Positions 1-10,375 of a stretch of DNA of 64,000 bases are shown piece after piece. Below the pieces are notes generated by a model. The model did no database searches and was not told the origin of the DNA. It saw nothing but the letters and a program-made list of their open reading frames with translations. How positions within the stretch are numbered: position 1 is the first letter of the stretch; every line of letters begins with the position of its first letter. The stretch covers positions 248,001-312,000 of the forward strand of contig OZ345354.1 of the NCBI GenBank assembly GCA_977006965.1, given 5' to 3'. Position numbers and translations under genes: made by a program. This DNA is from Phymatolithon calcareum. Taxonomy: Eukaryota; Rhodophyta; Florideophyceae; Hapalidiales.

Positions 1-1623
1 AGACATGCCGTCGACTTCAGGCTCTGAATCATCTTCATCTTCAGCGCCATTGATATCGTTAGTGGTGTTCGGGGGTTTCACAGGAACACCACTTAGCTTA
101 TAGCCGAAAATCTTGAAGTGGCTGAGTCCAATAACCATGTCACGACCAGGTGGCATTTTTAGCACGTCAGCCTCGCAGGGAACAGTTTTGTCTCCATTCC
201 GGACAATAACATTCACAGTGCCAATTCGTTGGGCCATGATTTCACCTTTTCCATTCCTGATTACACCGGTCTTGGCGTCGAGTTTGAGGTTGTTCTGGTC
301 CACGAATGCCTTTGATATAAACATACACGTCGCTCCTGAGTCAACCAAGGCATTGCCATCGATTTCGTTAATTGCGACTGGGGTGTATATGAGCTCGGCT
401 GCATCCTGGGGAAGCTGTGTGTTGTTCAGCTCATGATCCGCGCGCAGGATTGCACTTGCCAGCTCGGCGTCAAAAGAGTTCAAAGGATCTGTAATTTCCT
501 CTTGGATTTCCTCAACAGCCATGTTGTTTCCTTGTTTTTCTTCCGTATCGTCACATACATGGCCCGGCTTCCAGGGTTTTTTGCATCTGAAGCACGACTT
601 CTTTGGTTTCGTATCTTTAGGAGTTTCCGCCTCGCTTCTTGTAGTTCGTTTGGAGCGGTTTACTCGATGCTCATCAGTTGAATGTCCGCGTCTGTGGCAA
701 ATCCCGCACTTCAGATCTCGGCGATTCTGCTTGTCGTCCTTTGGAGAGGAGTGAGCAATATCAGCACGAGGCGAACCACCACGAGCAGCATCCAAGGCAA
801 TGGCGTTCTGTATCTCCCAGGCCACGGACTCTTGCATAATTTGACCTTGAGATTTTCGCATATTGAGATTTGTAGCTCTCGAGATATGCATCATTTCTTG
901 AAGTTTGTAGTCCAGGCCGTTTATGTAGATGGCGACAAGTGTGTCATCGTCGTCTTTCTTACCAGTCCTACGCATAAGACTGGTAAATCGATCCGAGTAT
1001 TGTTGCACGGATTCCTTCGGCTTTCTCTTAATCGTCATTAGTTCTTTCATTAGTTGGTCACGAAGCGCAGGTGTCTCGAAATGAGATATAAAAAGCGATT
1101 CCACTTCGATCCAAGTCTTGTTTTTCAAATTTGTAGATGCCCACTGTCTGTCAAAGCTTGACAGTGATGGAAGCATGACGGCTAGCCATCGATCTTCCGA
1201 AATATTGTGCGCTTCGAGCAAGGCTTTACAGCGATCCAAAAACTCGAACGCATCTTTCTCCGTGTCGGAGTTATTGCCCCTGAATGTGGGAAGAGTTGGA
1301 ACTCTCATTGTAGTTGTTGGCAACGCAGATTGATTAGCTGCGTGAGAAGCATCGGTGCCAAACATCCCAGTCAGGCTTTCTGTGGTTTTGAGTCTTTGCT
1401 TTGTAGCATTAATAGTCTCAACGAGTTCATCTCGCTTCTTCAAAAGGTCATTCTTCTTCTTAGTGTATGCCGTTCGTCCGGCCGTGTCCAAGGAATTGTA
1501 ATTCAGGCCCATTGTGTGCTCCAGGATTTCCGCTTCGACATCCAGGTACGAAGCAACATGGCCTTCGACCTCGCTCCTCTGCCTCGCGACAAGTTCACGA
1601 AGTCGGGATAGCCGATCGGCCAT
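1..1623 (-). CDS. Ty3/gypsy-type retrotransposon Gag-Pol polyprotein, N-terminal part (runs off window)
   Basis: An uninterrupted minus-strand frame of 541 codons starts at an ATG at 1623 and is still open at base 1. It begins with a helical, charged segment, followed by a retrotransposon Gag-like region. Two zinc-binding motifs follow: C306-x2-C309-x4-H314-x4-H319, and C344-x2-C347-x7-H355-x-C357, the latter resembling the knuckle of plant and algal gypsy elements. An aspartic protease site with the triad D428-S-G lies about 110 residues from the edge. Reverse transcriptase and integrase would lie outside the window. The frame has no stops, so this copy may be young. It packages and copies element RNA in the cytoplasm. 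The superfamily is inferred from domain order; Ty1/copia is less likely because of the knuckle type. Confidence 0.8.
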   Translation of the reverse strand, partial: MADRLSRLRELVARQRSEVEGHVASYLDVEAEILEHTMGLNYNSLDTAGRTAYTKKKNDLLKKRDELVETINATKQRLKTTESLTGMFGTDASHAANQSALPTTTMRVPTLPTFRGNNSDTEKDAFEFLDRCKALLEAHNISEDRWLAVMLPSLSSFDRQWASTNLKNKTWIEVESLFISHFETPALRDQLMKELMTIKRKPKESVQQYSDRFTSLMRRTGKKDDDDTLVAIYINGLDYKLQEMMHISRATNLNMRKSQGQIMQESVAWEIQNAIALDAARGGSPRADIAHSSPKDDKQNRRDLKCGICHRRGHSTDEHRVNRSKRTTRSEAETPKDTKPKKSCFRCKKPWKPGHVCDDTEEKQGNNMAVEEIQEEITDPLNSFDAELASAILRADHELNNTQLPQDAAELIYTPVAINEIDGNALVDSGATCMFISKAFVDQNNLKLDAKTGVIRNGKGEIMAQRIGTVNVIVRNGDKTVPCEADVLKMPPGRDMVIGLSHFKIFGYKLSGVPVKPPNTTNDINGAEDEDDSEPEVDGMS

Positions 1624-2612
1624 GATTACCAAGGTGACACTGCGACCAGCAGGTCCTTGAAACACCGATTAAAAAAAATGTTGTCCAGAGGTCGAATTGG
1701 AGAGCAGACACTGAGTCCGGGAGGCGAAGAAGAGTTAATCAGATGCTTGCTTCCACTTTTACTTCAGCCACCAGATGGGGCGGCTTATATGCCTGTGCGC
1801 TGGTGTCTGAATGACACACTAGGTCGCACAGTGCAGACTAACTTTTGAGATGATTTCGGGGCGTTCCCACATTTGGGCACACATCCCAAATCAGGAACAT
1901 TACGTTGCCCTCTCAGAATCAACCTAGCTTACATTGCAGAGATACATTCAAGGTGAACAATACCTATCGTGTCTGCACGACACATACCCTTCCTCATCTT
2001 CAAGTGCATCAAACGTCCGAAATATTTCTACTTTCATTTTTCCGGTAAAGTTTAACCTGTAGGTCGCGAGTACATGAGCAGAAGATTCATCAAACACGGC
2101 TTCTGATCCTTCTATCGATCCATGGAACAACCTGGTTCAATCAGTTTCATCACTGGTGTAAACATGTCCGTGTCCGGCGTGGAGCTATGCTCCTCTTTAC
2201 TCAACCATGACAAAAATTCTTCGTGTTCTTACGTGAAACCCTCGACGACCTCGACTTATGGAAGATCCGGCTTTCTTCTTGATTGTCCTTCAGAACGAGA
2301 GAATCGTTGTCCAGGTGGAACACTAATGCACGGAAGCGATAACATTGGAGGTTGCCGATGGCGTCGTTAAGTGTGTCGAAATAGGAAACTGGAGCGCATT
2401 CCGCACAAAAAAGTCCCCTGTGCGTGTTCGGTTTTTAGAAAAAGTGTGCCTGTGGAGACAGTGAATGTCTCAACTGTAGAGTTTTGATCCCTTTTTGTTG
2501 TGCTGTGGCGGTGGGAGATTCTTGTAATAATATCTACTGTGAGTCTGGAGAGTTGATTGGGTCACGCTTACGTAACTTAATCTCCCAAGAAGTACGCTGA
2601 GGATGAGGACCT
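1624..2612 (-). other. Leader and putative 5' LTR of the Gag-Pol element; outer boundary unresolved
   Basis: No gene is visible. Read on the minus strand, a TATA-like box lies at about 1784-1790, and a sequence ending in the dinucleotide CA at 1680/1679 is followed by a T-run (1678-1671) and the Gag leader. This is what the 3' end of a 5' LTR and the start of the leader look like. No second LTR copy is in the window, so the LTR start and length cannot be fixed. I could not match a tRNA primer-binding site. From roughly 1900 to 2612 I see only unassigned sequence. Confidence 0.35.
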
Positions 2613-2958
2613 TGTAAACACGCAATGATGCAGGGGTGTAATGAACGACATTTTCATCATCAACCTAGGAGCTCTATAACGATTCCTTGCGATCAATTCA
2701 CCCACACAGTCAACACAGTATGGTGGACGACTCTTCCAAGAGGAACCAACGGATTAATCGTAGACACCGACTAACACTCCACGTACTATTAGTCAAGTGT
2801 TGGTTAGTACCCCCTTTTTTGCAGTGTGTGCAAATGCTCACCCCCGCCCTTATTTAAGCCGCGAGCCTGATCGCATCTTAGACTGAGGCATCGCATCAGA
2901 GAGAGATCACTCATTTTCAAGATAAACCCAACCTTATCTTAAGGCACTAAGTGATTAC
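2613..2958 (+). mobile_element. Solo LTR (346 bp), related to the 189-bp LTRs at 44.2-45.5 kb
   Basis: The segment begins TGTAAACACGCAATG and ends GTGATTACA. Its first ~30 and last ~100 bases resemble both ends of the LTRs at 44228-44416 and 45294-45482. It keeps the TG...CA ends and a TATA-like TTATTTAA near 2851. It is about 157 bp longer than its relatives, so it represents a different subfamily or a relative with extra U3 sequence. No internal region adjoins it, and I see no convincing target duplication. Its orientation is opposite to the Gag-Pol frame at 1-1623, so it is not that element's LTR. Confidence 0.6.
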
Positions 2959-3761
2959 AACCCAGCGGCTCCTTAAAGCACCATATTAGTGATCACGGAA
3001 TAAATAGAATACTCGTGGGCTCTCTTTCCTTAAGCCTTGTACACTATTCGCCAAAAAGCTGGTGCAAATGCCACTCATCCATAGAAATTCTCCGCCCAAA
3101 AAATTGAGAAGCCACAATCCCAAACCGGATTCGCAAGATTCACTTGTGCCCCAAGTGCCCATATCATCCATCCTAGGTATCCCGGGTGTTGTAAAAACAA
3201 ATAAACTGACGTGGTGACCACTTTATGCTGCGACCGACTCTACGTCTTAATGAATCGAGTTCATGAAGCGAGTGCTGTGAGCAACACAGCTTTGCGTAAT
3301 GTTTCCCCTATCAAAACAAGAACAGGGCCAAGTATGAGACCTGGCATGGCGGCGCTTTCTGGCAAATAAAACTGTCGCCCAATAAAGTGCTTCAAAACAC
3401 CGCAGCACTTGGCTGTGACATGTGACACTGCGAAGAGTAGAGAATTCCATGCCAACTCCTCGGCTCAATTATCACTACCAGAAGAGCCTCAGATATATGG
3501 AATGCTAGCAGGGAAAGCCCGAAGAAAAGCAAAGGACTGGCGTTCGCAGTGCGTGCAAAATAAAGCTTCAACAGGACGTATGATAGGACGATGGCCCGTG
3601 TCCACGTGGCAGGAAAGGATCAGAATCCGAGATAAATCTTGCCACGCAGTTTTACAAAAGGCCCGAAAGTCACAGGTTGCACCAACAAGACTGTACGGGC
3701 AGAGTCACTATCCGCTGCAGGGTGATCCCCTGCGCGCCCATTCCGACGTCCACACAACGCC
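2959..3761. other. Intergenic, no gene recognised
   Basis: About 800 bases between the solo LTR and METTL16. Short open frames on both strands show no family resemblance. The last part must hold the METTL16 promoter and leader. Confidence 0.5.
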
Positions 3762-5033
3762 ATGAAGCGGCCTCGACGGGGAAGGGAAAGCGGCAAAAAG
3801 GGTTGGGGCTCTGCCGTTCCGCCCGCACCAGTATATGACTTTCGGCGACTTGCTGTCTATGATGCTGACTTTCGCAAATACGTCAAGGTGCGCGGAAAAG
3901 GAAAGTTTTCCATTGACTTTTCCAATCGTGCGACCACCGCGGCACTGAGTCGCGCAATATTGAAGCTACACTTCAGCTTAACCTTGTCTCTCCCAGCCGG
4001 CCAGCTCGTTCCCACCATCCCCAACCGCGTTCAGTACCTTCGTTGGGCCACTGGACTGCTCCCTTGCAGCGCTCCATTTGGAAATCATTCAGTCCTCGAT
4101 ATTGGGACCGGGTATTCCTGCATTTACGCCCTTCTCGGCGCACGAATTTATCCATCCTGGCATTTCATCGGCACCGACATTAACGCCGACGCCATCGATT
4201 TCGCTCAAAACACCGTTAATTCCAATGGGCTGGAGAAACAAATATCGCTCGTGAACACAAGACCGGACGAGCCGCTGCTGTCGGCAACGCACTGGAGCGC
4301 TGTCAAAGCCCCAACTCCGTTACTGACCGTTTGTAATCCGCCTTTTTTTGATCGAGTCCCGGAAACCGACGATCCATCCGGAGTGGCTGCAGGTACGCCG
4401 GAGGAGCTGGCGACAGAAGGTGGTGAAGTTGAGTTTGTACAGAAACTTGCTCGTGAGTCAATCGCCCACGCTGACATCGCGGTCTTCACAACGCTCGTCG
4501 GTGTGCAAAAAGATGTAGGAACGATAGTGTCCTTTCTGAGAAGTGACGAGATTCGTGCGTACCAGGTGACTCATACTGTTTTAAATGCGGGGGGCAAAAC
4601 CAATCGGTGGGCTGTGGCTTGGTCCTTCGGGCCGCGCCGTTCCGTTGTGGACGTTTTAAGCAACGTTGAAGATGCGCGCTGGCGTGTAGCACTGTCAGTC
4701 AGTCCGGGAAGGAAGTTCGCCAATCGTATGACGGGTGCGGATGTTATTGAGAAGTGCCGCAAAGTGATGCTTGCCTTAGATTGGAGCAAACCAACCAGCG
4801 AGGATGGAGACGTCAACGGGGCGGGTGTGAACGCCGTCACAAAAGTACTTGATGAGAAATCAGGCGAAACGCGAATTAGCATCTCGTGCTCAGAGACTGA
4901 TGCGTCTGGGCGACTTGGACTGTTACTTAAGGTGGAGAGGCGCGGTGGCATGCGGGCGTTCGAAGTGTTCGGACTCGGAAAAGAGGTTGCCCTTGAAATG
5001 CGGACCACATTGAACAAGAAGAATGTTGTATAG
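3762..5033 (+). CDS. METTL16: METTL16-like RNA N6-adenosine methyltransferase
   Basis: The 423-residue protein fits the METTL16/METT10D family, which methylates an adenosine in U6 snRNA and in structured mRNA hairpins using S-adenosylmethionine. Visible features are the basic N-terminal RNA-binding segment with VRGKGKF at 43-49, the Rossmann motif DIGTG at 113-117 with an acidic residue at 139 after the second strand, and the catalytic NPPF at 192-195. The C-terminal part is poorly conserved, as in the family, and the vertebrate C-terminal regions are not obvious. The start is the first ATG, 14 residues before a conserved basic patch. It is a single exon. It lies tail to tail with the ODR4-like gene, 453 bp away. 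Confidence 0.88.
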   Translation: MKRPRRGRESGKKGWGSAVPPAPVYDFRRLAVYDADFRKYVKVRGKGKFSIDFSNRATTAALSRAILKLHFSLTLSLPAGQLVPTIPNRVQYLRWATGLLPCSAPFGNHSVLDIGTGYSCIYALLGARIYPSWHFIGTDINADAIDFAQNTVNSNGLEKQISLVNTRPDEPLLSATHWSAVKAPTPLLTVCNPPFFDRVPETDDPSGVAAGTPEELATEGGEVEFVQKLARESIAHADIAVFTTLVGVQKDVGTIVSFLRSDEIRAYQVTHTVLNAGGKTNRWAVAWSFGPRRSVVDVLSNVEDARWRVALSVSPGRKFANRMTGADVIEKCRKVMLALDWSKPTSEDGDVNGAGVNAVTKVLDEKSGETRISISCSETDASGRLGLLLKVERRGGMRAFEVFGLGKEVALEMRTTLNKKNVV

Positions 5034-5486
5034 CACCGAAGCACTTAAGTTCTTCTGTGACATCTCCTGGATGTCTCGAATGGACATGAGACTTGTTCAC
5101 AGGATGTGTTCTTCGGAACTTCCATGACTCTTTCAGGAATTGGCGCTGCCCAAAGAAGGTAGAGGGCGAGATTTTCGAAGGCCTCAACAATAAGCATGTC
5201 TCTTGTGGAAGGAACCGAGGCAAACTATACTTCCGTCCTCCTACAAGGCGGACCGTCTTGACGTATTGTTTCCAGCCGCTGAGCAAACTACATTGGCATG
5301 TTAGGGCGCGCCCGGAAAAGCAAATACTTTAAGCCTTCTCGGCACAATGGTCGTCGGTCTCTCACGGTAGTGTTACAATTAGATCCAGTAATAGCGATTT
5401 TCATGCTTGGATACGATATTGCAGCGCTCCTGCTTGCCGACAATCTTATGACCACAAATGATCTTGCGCCTTCGAGGATACGTCTG
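5034..5486. other. Intergenic between convergent genes
   Basis: This gap holds the 3' ends of METTL16 and the ODR4-like gene. Small open frames on both strands have no recognisable features. Confidence 0.5.
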
Positions 5487-6815
5487 TTACAACAAGGCGC
5501 GGAACAGCAATCCCGCTACTACGACAAAAATCAATGCCACAACACCAAAGTACCACGCGCGAAACGTATCGATGCCCATGCTATGCCAAGTTGAATTCAT
5601 CCGAATCTCCTTCTTAAATCCAGACGCACTATTTGCGTGGACTTGTGGGCGGCGGTGTGCTTCCACGATAGTCGGTGCAGTTGCTTCCAGGAGCACCGAG
5701 TCATGGTCTTCTGCCTCTGCGTCTGTCCAATCCAACAATCTCTTTGCATGACCAAGCACGTCTCCTTCCGTATTCTCTGCACAGAGCGCATACTCCGCAT
5801 ACTCGAGCAGCTCGCCTGAATGTGCCCCCTTCCGCCGCACCGCAAACCGTACGGGGATGCCGCGCTCTCCCGCGCCTGCTGGCCATTCTGAACCATCGCC
5901 ATTCATCATCATGTCTCGGCAAACATCTGCAAGCGTGGAGGCGCGTGCACGAAGAGAGCGAATCGCATCCGCGCGCAGCGCAGCCTCCGCGTCTCCAATT
6001 GTACAGTCGGGCTGCACCACTGCGCGCAGAGCCAGTGCCCCGCTGAGCACAACACTCAGACCTGGCTCTGCACAGGGAGGATTAACGACAGGAACGCTAT
6101 CGTCATCCGCATCAATCGAATGGAGGGGGAACACCAGCTCTCCCTTCAAGACGCTCGTCGTATTTTCCCCACCACCCTTCCCTGGCTTTCCTTCTCCACC
6201 AGCAGGATTACCCCAATTGAGCGCATCACGAATGAGCACCTCATGATCCTCACGTCTTCCCATTGACCGTTTCGGAATGACGAGCGCTGCACTCGCGACC
6301 AATTCCTGAGCGCGTGCAAGGCACGTCCTCTTCGCAACAAGCAGAGAAAGGGGCTTCATATCCCTGATGCGTGCAGTGGGGAGCTCACGGAGCGAAAGCG
6401 TGGCCTCGAGCCGCACGGGCACTGTTCGTGCAGTGCATACATCGACAGGTTTTGCATTTGCGGCACCTGTGTGCACCACGAGACGCCCACCGGTATCTGA
6501 GGTCAGAACAAGATGGAGGGAGCGCGCCACCGTACCGGCGAAGACATAACACTTGGCGAGCCCTTCCGGCGTGGTGTCATCGGTGTACGCGCCAAGCAGA
6601 TCAATGCCACCCGAGAGCATACGAGTCACGGATGTGCCGAGCATATGAGTCCAACATATTGGTGAGACATCATTCGGACAAGGCGGACGCTGCAGTAGGG
6701 CGAGAATGTGGATTGTGCTGCCGTCGCTGCTCTGAGCGCCGGCGATGAGTCCCTCGCCCAGGAGTGGCGCACCTTGCTCGTGTGCTGTGGGACTTATGTG
6801 CACACTCAGAGCCAT
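5487..6815 (-). CDS. ODR4: ODR-4-like membrane protein
   Basis: The 442-residue protein starts at the ATG at 6815; the in-frame GTG one codon upstream is not used in a eukaryote. The N-terminal half carries the signature MLSGGIDLLGAY, close to the 'GG(I/L)D(V/L)LG' motif of the ODR-4 family. The extreme C terminus has one hydrophobic segment, about residues 419-441, giving a tail-anchored topology. In animals ODR-4 acts in folding and trafficking of membrane receptors from the ER and pairs with UFSP2. The role in an alga is unknown. A low-complexity glycine-rich patch lies mid-protein. The gene is divergent from COQ3, with 359 bp between starts. Confidence 0.72.
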   Translation of the reverse strand: MALSVHISPTAHEQGAPLLGEGLIAGAQSSDGSTIHILALLQRPPCPNDVSPICWTHMLGTSVTRMLSGGIDLLGAYTDDTTPEGLAKCYVFAGTVARSLHLVLTSDTGGRLVVHTGAANAKPVDVCTARTVPVRLEATLSLRELPTARIRDMKPLSLLVAKRTCLARAQELVASAALVIPKRSMGRREDHEVLIRDALNWGNPAGGEGKPGKGGGENTTSVLKGELVFPLHSIDADDDSVPVVNPPCAEPGLSVVLSGALALRAVVQPDCTIGDAEAALRADAIRSLRARASTLADVCRDMMMNGDGSEWPAGAGERGIPVRFAVRRKGAHSGELLEYAEYALCAENTEGDVLGHAKRLLDWTDAEAEDHDSVLLEATAPTIVEAHRRPQVHANSASGFKKEIRMNSTWHSMGIDTFRAWYFGVVALIFVVVAGLLFRALL

Positions 6816-7174
6816 CACGGCGGGTGAGATGGACGCGCCACGAAGATTAGATACTTAGGGCAACAGTCAAAAGACTGCCAACATAGAGTCGAAAATCATG
6901 ACCGCATGATCCAGTAGCAACTGATATCCCGTCGGTGAACATGAGCGCTCATGACCGAGGCTCCGGATATCCGCCGCTTCGGCTGGCATCATTCAAAAAA
7001 GATTGAGATCCACCAATCCGATTCTGTAATAATAATTTTAAATTCGGATTGCAATAGTTCCACCATGGTGGAACTATTTCATGGCCTCTGTGCCAAACCC
7101 GCTTTACAGTACAGCACTACGGTGGAAGTTTTACCTTCTGCTCCACACTCGTCCTTCTCAACTCTGGTGAAAAG
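6816..7174. promoter_or_regulatory. Divergent intergenic (ODR4-like / COQ3) with paired palindromes
   Basis: The 359-bp gap between two divergent starts must contain both promoters. It holds a hairpin with 8-bp arms at 7014-7021 and 7044-7051, then a perfect 26-bp palindrome at 7053-7078 centred on CCATGG. No clear TATA box is placed. Confidence 0.5.
7053..7078. repeat. Perfect 26-bp palindrome upstream of COQ3
   Basis: The 13-base arm AATAGTTCCACCA is followed directly by its reverse complement, so the site is a perfect palindrome without a spacer. It lies 97 bp upstream of the COQ3 ATG and 2 bp after another hairpin (7014-7051). It could be a dimeric protein-binding site or the product of a template-switch event; the sequence does not decide. 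Confidence 0.85.
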
Positions 7175-8167
7175 ATGCTGCGCGTATTTCGCCAGTGCTC
7201 ATCACAAGCGCGAGTTGGAAACATCGCGCGGAGTTTAGCAAGTGGCAGAAGCGTTGATGCCGCTGAGGTGGGAAAATTCAATGCGCAGGCGAGCAAGTGG
7301 TGGGATCCCAATGGCTACGCAGTACCACTGCACCGAATGAATCCCACCCGCGTCGCCTACATTCGATCGCTCATCGAAAGCAAAGTGGTCAGTCCTGCTG
7401 CATCTATTGAAAATGACCAAGAGCAGCCGAAAGCATATCCATTGAAACCGATTTCCGGGGTCAATCTTGTCGATGTTGGATGTGGAGGTAGGTGCAGTTC
7501 TGTTAGAAGAGTATTTGGTCGCGATGAGCAGTTTCTCTGACATTTGCTCGATGCCATCAATTCCACAGGAGGGTTAGTGACTGAGCCCATGGCGAGACTA
7601 GGCGCTAACGTTTTGGGGGTCGACATGTCCGCTGACGCAATCGACGTCGCTCGGAGGCATCTACAACGCGACGCTATTCTTGCACAGACACAGAATTTGC
7701 GCTACGAGCAGGCCGCAGTGGAGGATCTTGTCTCGCGCGGCGATTCGTTCAATGTCGTGTTAGCCCTCGAAATCGTCGAGCATGTCGCAGAGCCTGCGCA
7801 GTTCATCCGCGACTGCTGCGCTCTGGTTGCCGATGGTGGGCTGCTCGTTTTATCCACTCTTAACCGTACTCTCTTGTCGTACGTTCTCGGTATAGTTGTC
7901 GCTGAGCGGGTGCTCCAGTGGCTGCCACAGGGCACTCACACGTGGAGCAAATTTCCCAGGCCGGAAGAGGTTGCGCAAGTCATTTCGGCCGATACTGGAC
8001 TTGTCCCGGAACGAGCTGTTGGTGTGGCTTATCGTCCGATTTCAGGCACTTTTCAAATTGTGGATGACACTAGCGTCAACTATATGCTTTGCGCAACGCG
8101 GCCGAGGCGGGAAAAAAAGGAAGTTGAAGAACAGGAGCAATCATCAAGTCAGTCCACTACAAGTTGA
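7175..8167 (+). CDS. COQ3: Ubiquinone biosynthesis O-methyltransferase, mitochondrial (two exons 7175-7487, 7569-8167)
   Basis: Removing an 81-nt intron (7488-7568, GTAGGT...CACAG, branch-like CTGAC at 7537-7541) restores the methyltransferase motif I, VDVGCGGGLVTE, and removes an in-frame TGA at 7538. The product is 303 residues. COQ3/UbiG catalyses both SAM-dependent O-methylation steps of ubiquinone synthesis on the matrix side of the inner membrane. The N terminus is rich in Arg, Ser and Ala with few acids, as in a mitochondrial presequence. The COQ3 hallmarks FNAQASKWWDPNG, RLGANVLGVD and LEIVEHV are present. The C terminus ends in an acidic, Gln/Ser-rich tail. Intron phase and motif continuity make the splice model strong. 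Confidence 0.92.
7488..7568 (+). other. Spliceosomal intron of COQ3 (81 nt)
   Basis: The donor is G|GTAGGT and the acceptor TTCCACAG|GA. A CTGAC branch-like motif lies 28 nt before the acceptor. The length is a multiple of three, so retention would keep the frame, but the intron carries an in-frame TGA that would truncate the protein inside its SAM-binding site. Confidence 0.9.
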
Positions 8168-8836
8168 GACAGGTTACGATTTATTGATCAAGGAGTGTAG
8201 TATGACGGGATGGGTGTTATATATGGCTGAGAAAAGCCGAAAAAAGGGAGGGAAACGGAAAAAACTGAGTTGAGGTGAGACAGATCGCCATTGACTCGGG
8301 ACAAGCATGTGCACATGATCCATGGATCTCGCCTGCCAAAAAAATACGACAGTATTTCGATCATAAAATTTTTTCTACTGCTTCCATATCATACCACCCC
8401 ATTGTACAGTATTGCTGGACATAGCTTAATGCTGATGGCAATGGCGGTCCCACGTCCTAGTCTCAGGAAATCAGGCAACGTTTTACATTGTTGCCTTGCG
8501 AAAATTGGTAATCTGTACAAAATTGTCTCCACGTTGGCACCAGTCTGACCTTTAATTTACGTGTGCACACGGGATAAGTAAGTTTCCAGACATAAATGTA
8601 GCAAAGCAGGTCCCATCTACAGTAAACGAGCGATAGCAGGTGATTGCACTTAGGCGAGTTGGAAAGGACTTTCAGCTCGCCAACGTCTTCGACATCTCAG
8701 GAACTCTCTCTGAAAACGAAGTCGCAGTGGACCAACTACGCCCCAGACTGCAGCGAACTGCATCTACACCGTTATTCGGCTGATTGACATCCCTATCTTT
8801 GACGTCACAATTTCCTTGACAATCAACTTCTCGCCA
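8168..8836. other. Intergenic, no gene recognised
   Basis: About 670 bases between COQ3 and the next gene. Only short frames without features. A TTG at 8816 is in frame with the downstream gene but is not an ATG. Confidence 0.5.
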
Positions 8837-10375
8837 ATGGAAGACGCATACGCTGCTGTTGGCGACTGGCTATTCCGTGATGTTTGTGAATCAAGGTCGG
8901 GTATAAACAAGACGAACGATCAATTTGATGATGTTCTACGAAAGGTGTTATCTGCAAGAGTGACGGCGGACGTGGGAGAAGTCATGAATCAACTTGGTCA
9001 TATTTCGAACATCGCGGAAGAGCACCAAAAACAGCCTCTCCTCAACTGGCCATGGCTTCGTGATTCGGAAGGTATCGCAGGCCATGACCAGATCTATTCT
9101 ACGATGGCAAACGTTCTGCAAATGACCAAGAGTAATACGATGTATGTGTTTGGGAATGAGCTGCAACTGCAACATTGCGCAGAGAGAGCACAAACTAGAT
9201 TCTTTCTCGCGGAAAACGAGGCCTATGCCAAGGTTGCCCTCGGGAGCTACTTCGAAAAATGGTACAATGTTGGCATTGAGAAACGTCTTACTTTGGCGCG
9301 ACTATACGCAAGGGACATGGACTCTGAGTGCAGTGCAGATGAAAAGACCCATATCGACAGCCTTAATGCCCGCTATTCGGTTGTGCCCCCTGAAGTTGCA
9401 GTTGTGTGTGCAATTGTGAGCGACAAGAGTTCGGTCATAAGATTTGTGTTATCGAACATCCTTTCAATGTCGTTCTTAACCGCAGTGAGCCTCAGTCGTG
9501 GCGCCAGCGTTTCAAGGTGTAATCCTCAAGTCATATCTCTGTGCACATCCTTGTCGACAGACTACCTCGGAGGTCAAATTGCCATCGTCGCAGCGGTGTT
9601 TTCCCGCCTTATGTTTCCAATCACAGAGATCTCTGACGGAAACAAGATGCTGACTGCAGGTGTATCGCAAATCGACCATGTGGCTTTTACAAAAAATCTC
9701 TATTGGCTATCTGAACTCCGCTCGAAAGACAAGGCCTGTGATCGATCTCGTCCGAAAGTCCGAAGGTACAAAATTTCTGCCGTTGGCAATGCACTCTTTT
9801 GTAGAGATTATTTCAGGACTTTGCGCTGGATAACTACATCATCTTCGGTGATCAGTATTATTGTCATTAGTGTCATGTTCCAAAATGTAGGATGGGCTGA
9901 AAAGCTGGAAAAGGGTTTGAACCTCCTTTTCACCGTTTTGATTCCCACCGTCATTGGATATGCAAGCATCGACAAAGAACAGAACCTTTTGCAGAATGTG
10001 ATGCTCGGAAGAAGACGGATATCTGACGTTTCTGATTTTCCAGAGCAACTCTTCTGTGACGTTATTGCATTTTTGGAACAAGAGCCTGCTAATGGGACAC
10101 CGCGTGTTAACTTTGGCCGATTTATAAGTGCGGAACATGCAACATGGGTAAGCGAATACATTCGAGGCGAAACTAGGCTTGGAAGACCTGTTTTGCTGAG
10201 CGAGCTGCATACGCGGGGACTTTCTGTGAGTTCACGACTTGAGCTGTGTATTGCCGAGCCTGGCAGTCTTAGAAACTTGGTCATAGACTCGAATGGAACA
10301 TGCAAGGTCGGCGGGCGCGCTGCAGAGACGGGAATTAGCTGGATATTTTTGACATGTCCAATGCGACTAGGGTGA
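8837..10375 (+). CDS. Hypothetical multi-pass membrane protein (orphan)
   Basis: I do not recognise the family. From the first ATG at 8837 the frame gives 512 residues. The first 200 residues look soluble and are rich in helical, charged sequence. Hydrophobic stretches lie at roughly 200-220 and 247-265, with two stronger ones near 331-351 (many Ile/Val/Ser) and 362-379, followed by a soluble C-terminal domain of about 130 residues. No signal peptide or catalytic motif stands out. An intact frame of this length in AT-neutral sequence is unlikely by chance. A further frame at 10458-10802 could belong to an unseen 3' exon, but no convincing splice sites link them. Confidence 0.6.
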   Translation: MEDAYAAVGDWLFRDVCESRSGINKTNDQFDDVLRKVLSARVTADVGEVMNQLGHISNIAEEHQKQPLLNWPWLRDSEGIAGHDQIYSTMANVLQMTKSNTMYVFGNELQLQHCAERAQTRFFLAENEAYAKVALGSYFEKWYNVGIEKRLTLARLYARDMDSECSADEKTHIDSLNARYSVVPPEVAVVCAIVSDKSSVIRFVLSNILSMSFLTAVSLSRGASVSRCNPQVISLCTSLSTDYLGGQIAIVAAVFSRLMFPITEISDGNKMLTAGVSQIDHVAFTKNLYWLSELRSKDKACDRSRPKVRRYKISAVGNALFCRDYFRTLRWITTSSSVISIIVISVMFQNVGWAEKLEKGLNLLFTVLIPTVIGYASIDKEQNLLQNVMLGRRRISDVSDFPEQLFCDVIAFLEQEPANGTPRVNFGRFISAEHATWVSEYIRGETRLGRPVLLSELHTRGLSVSSRLELCIAEPGSLRNLVIDSNGTCKVGGRAAETGISWIFLTCPMRLG

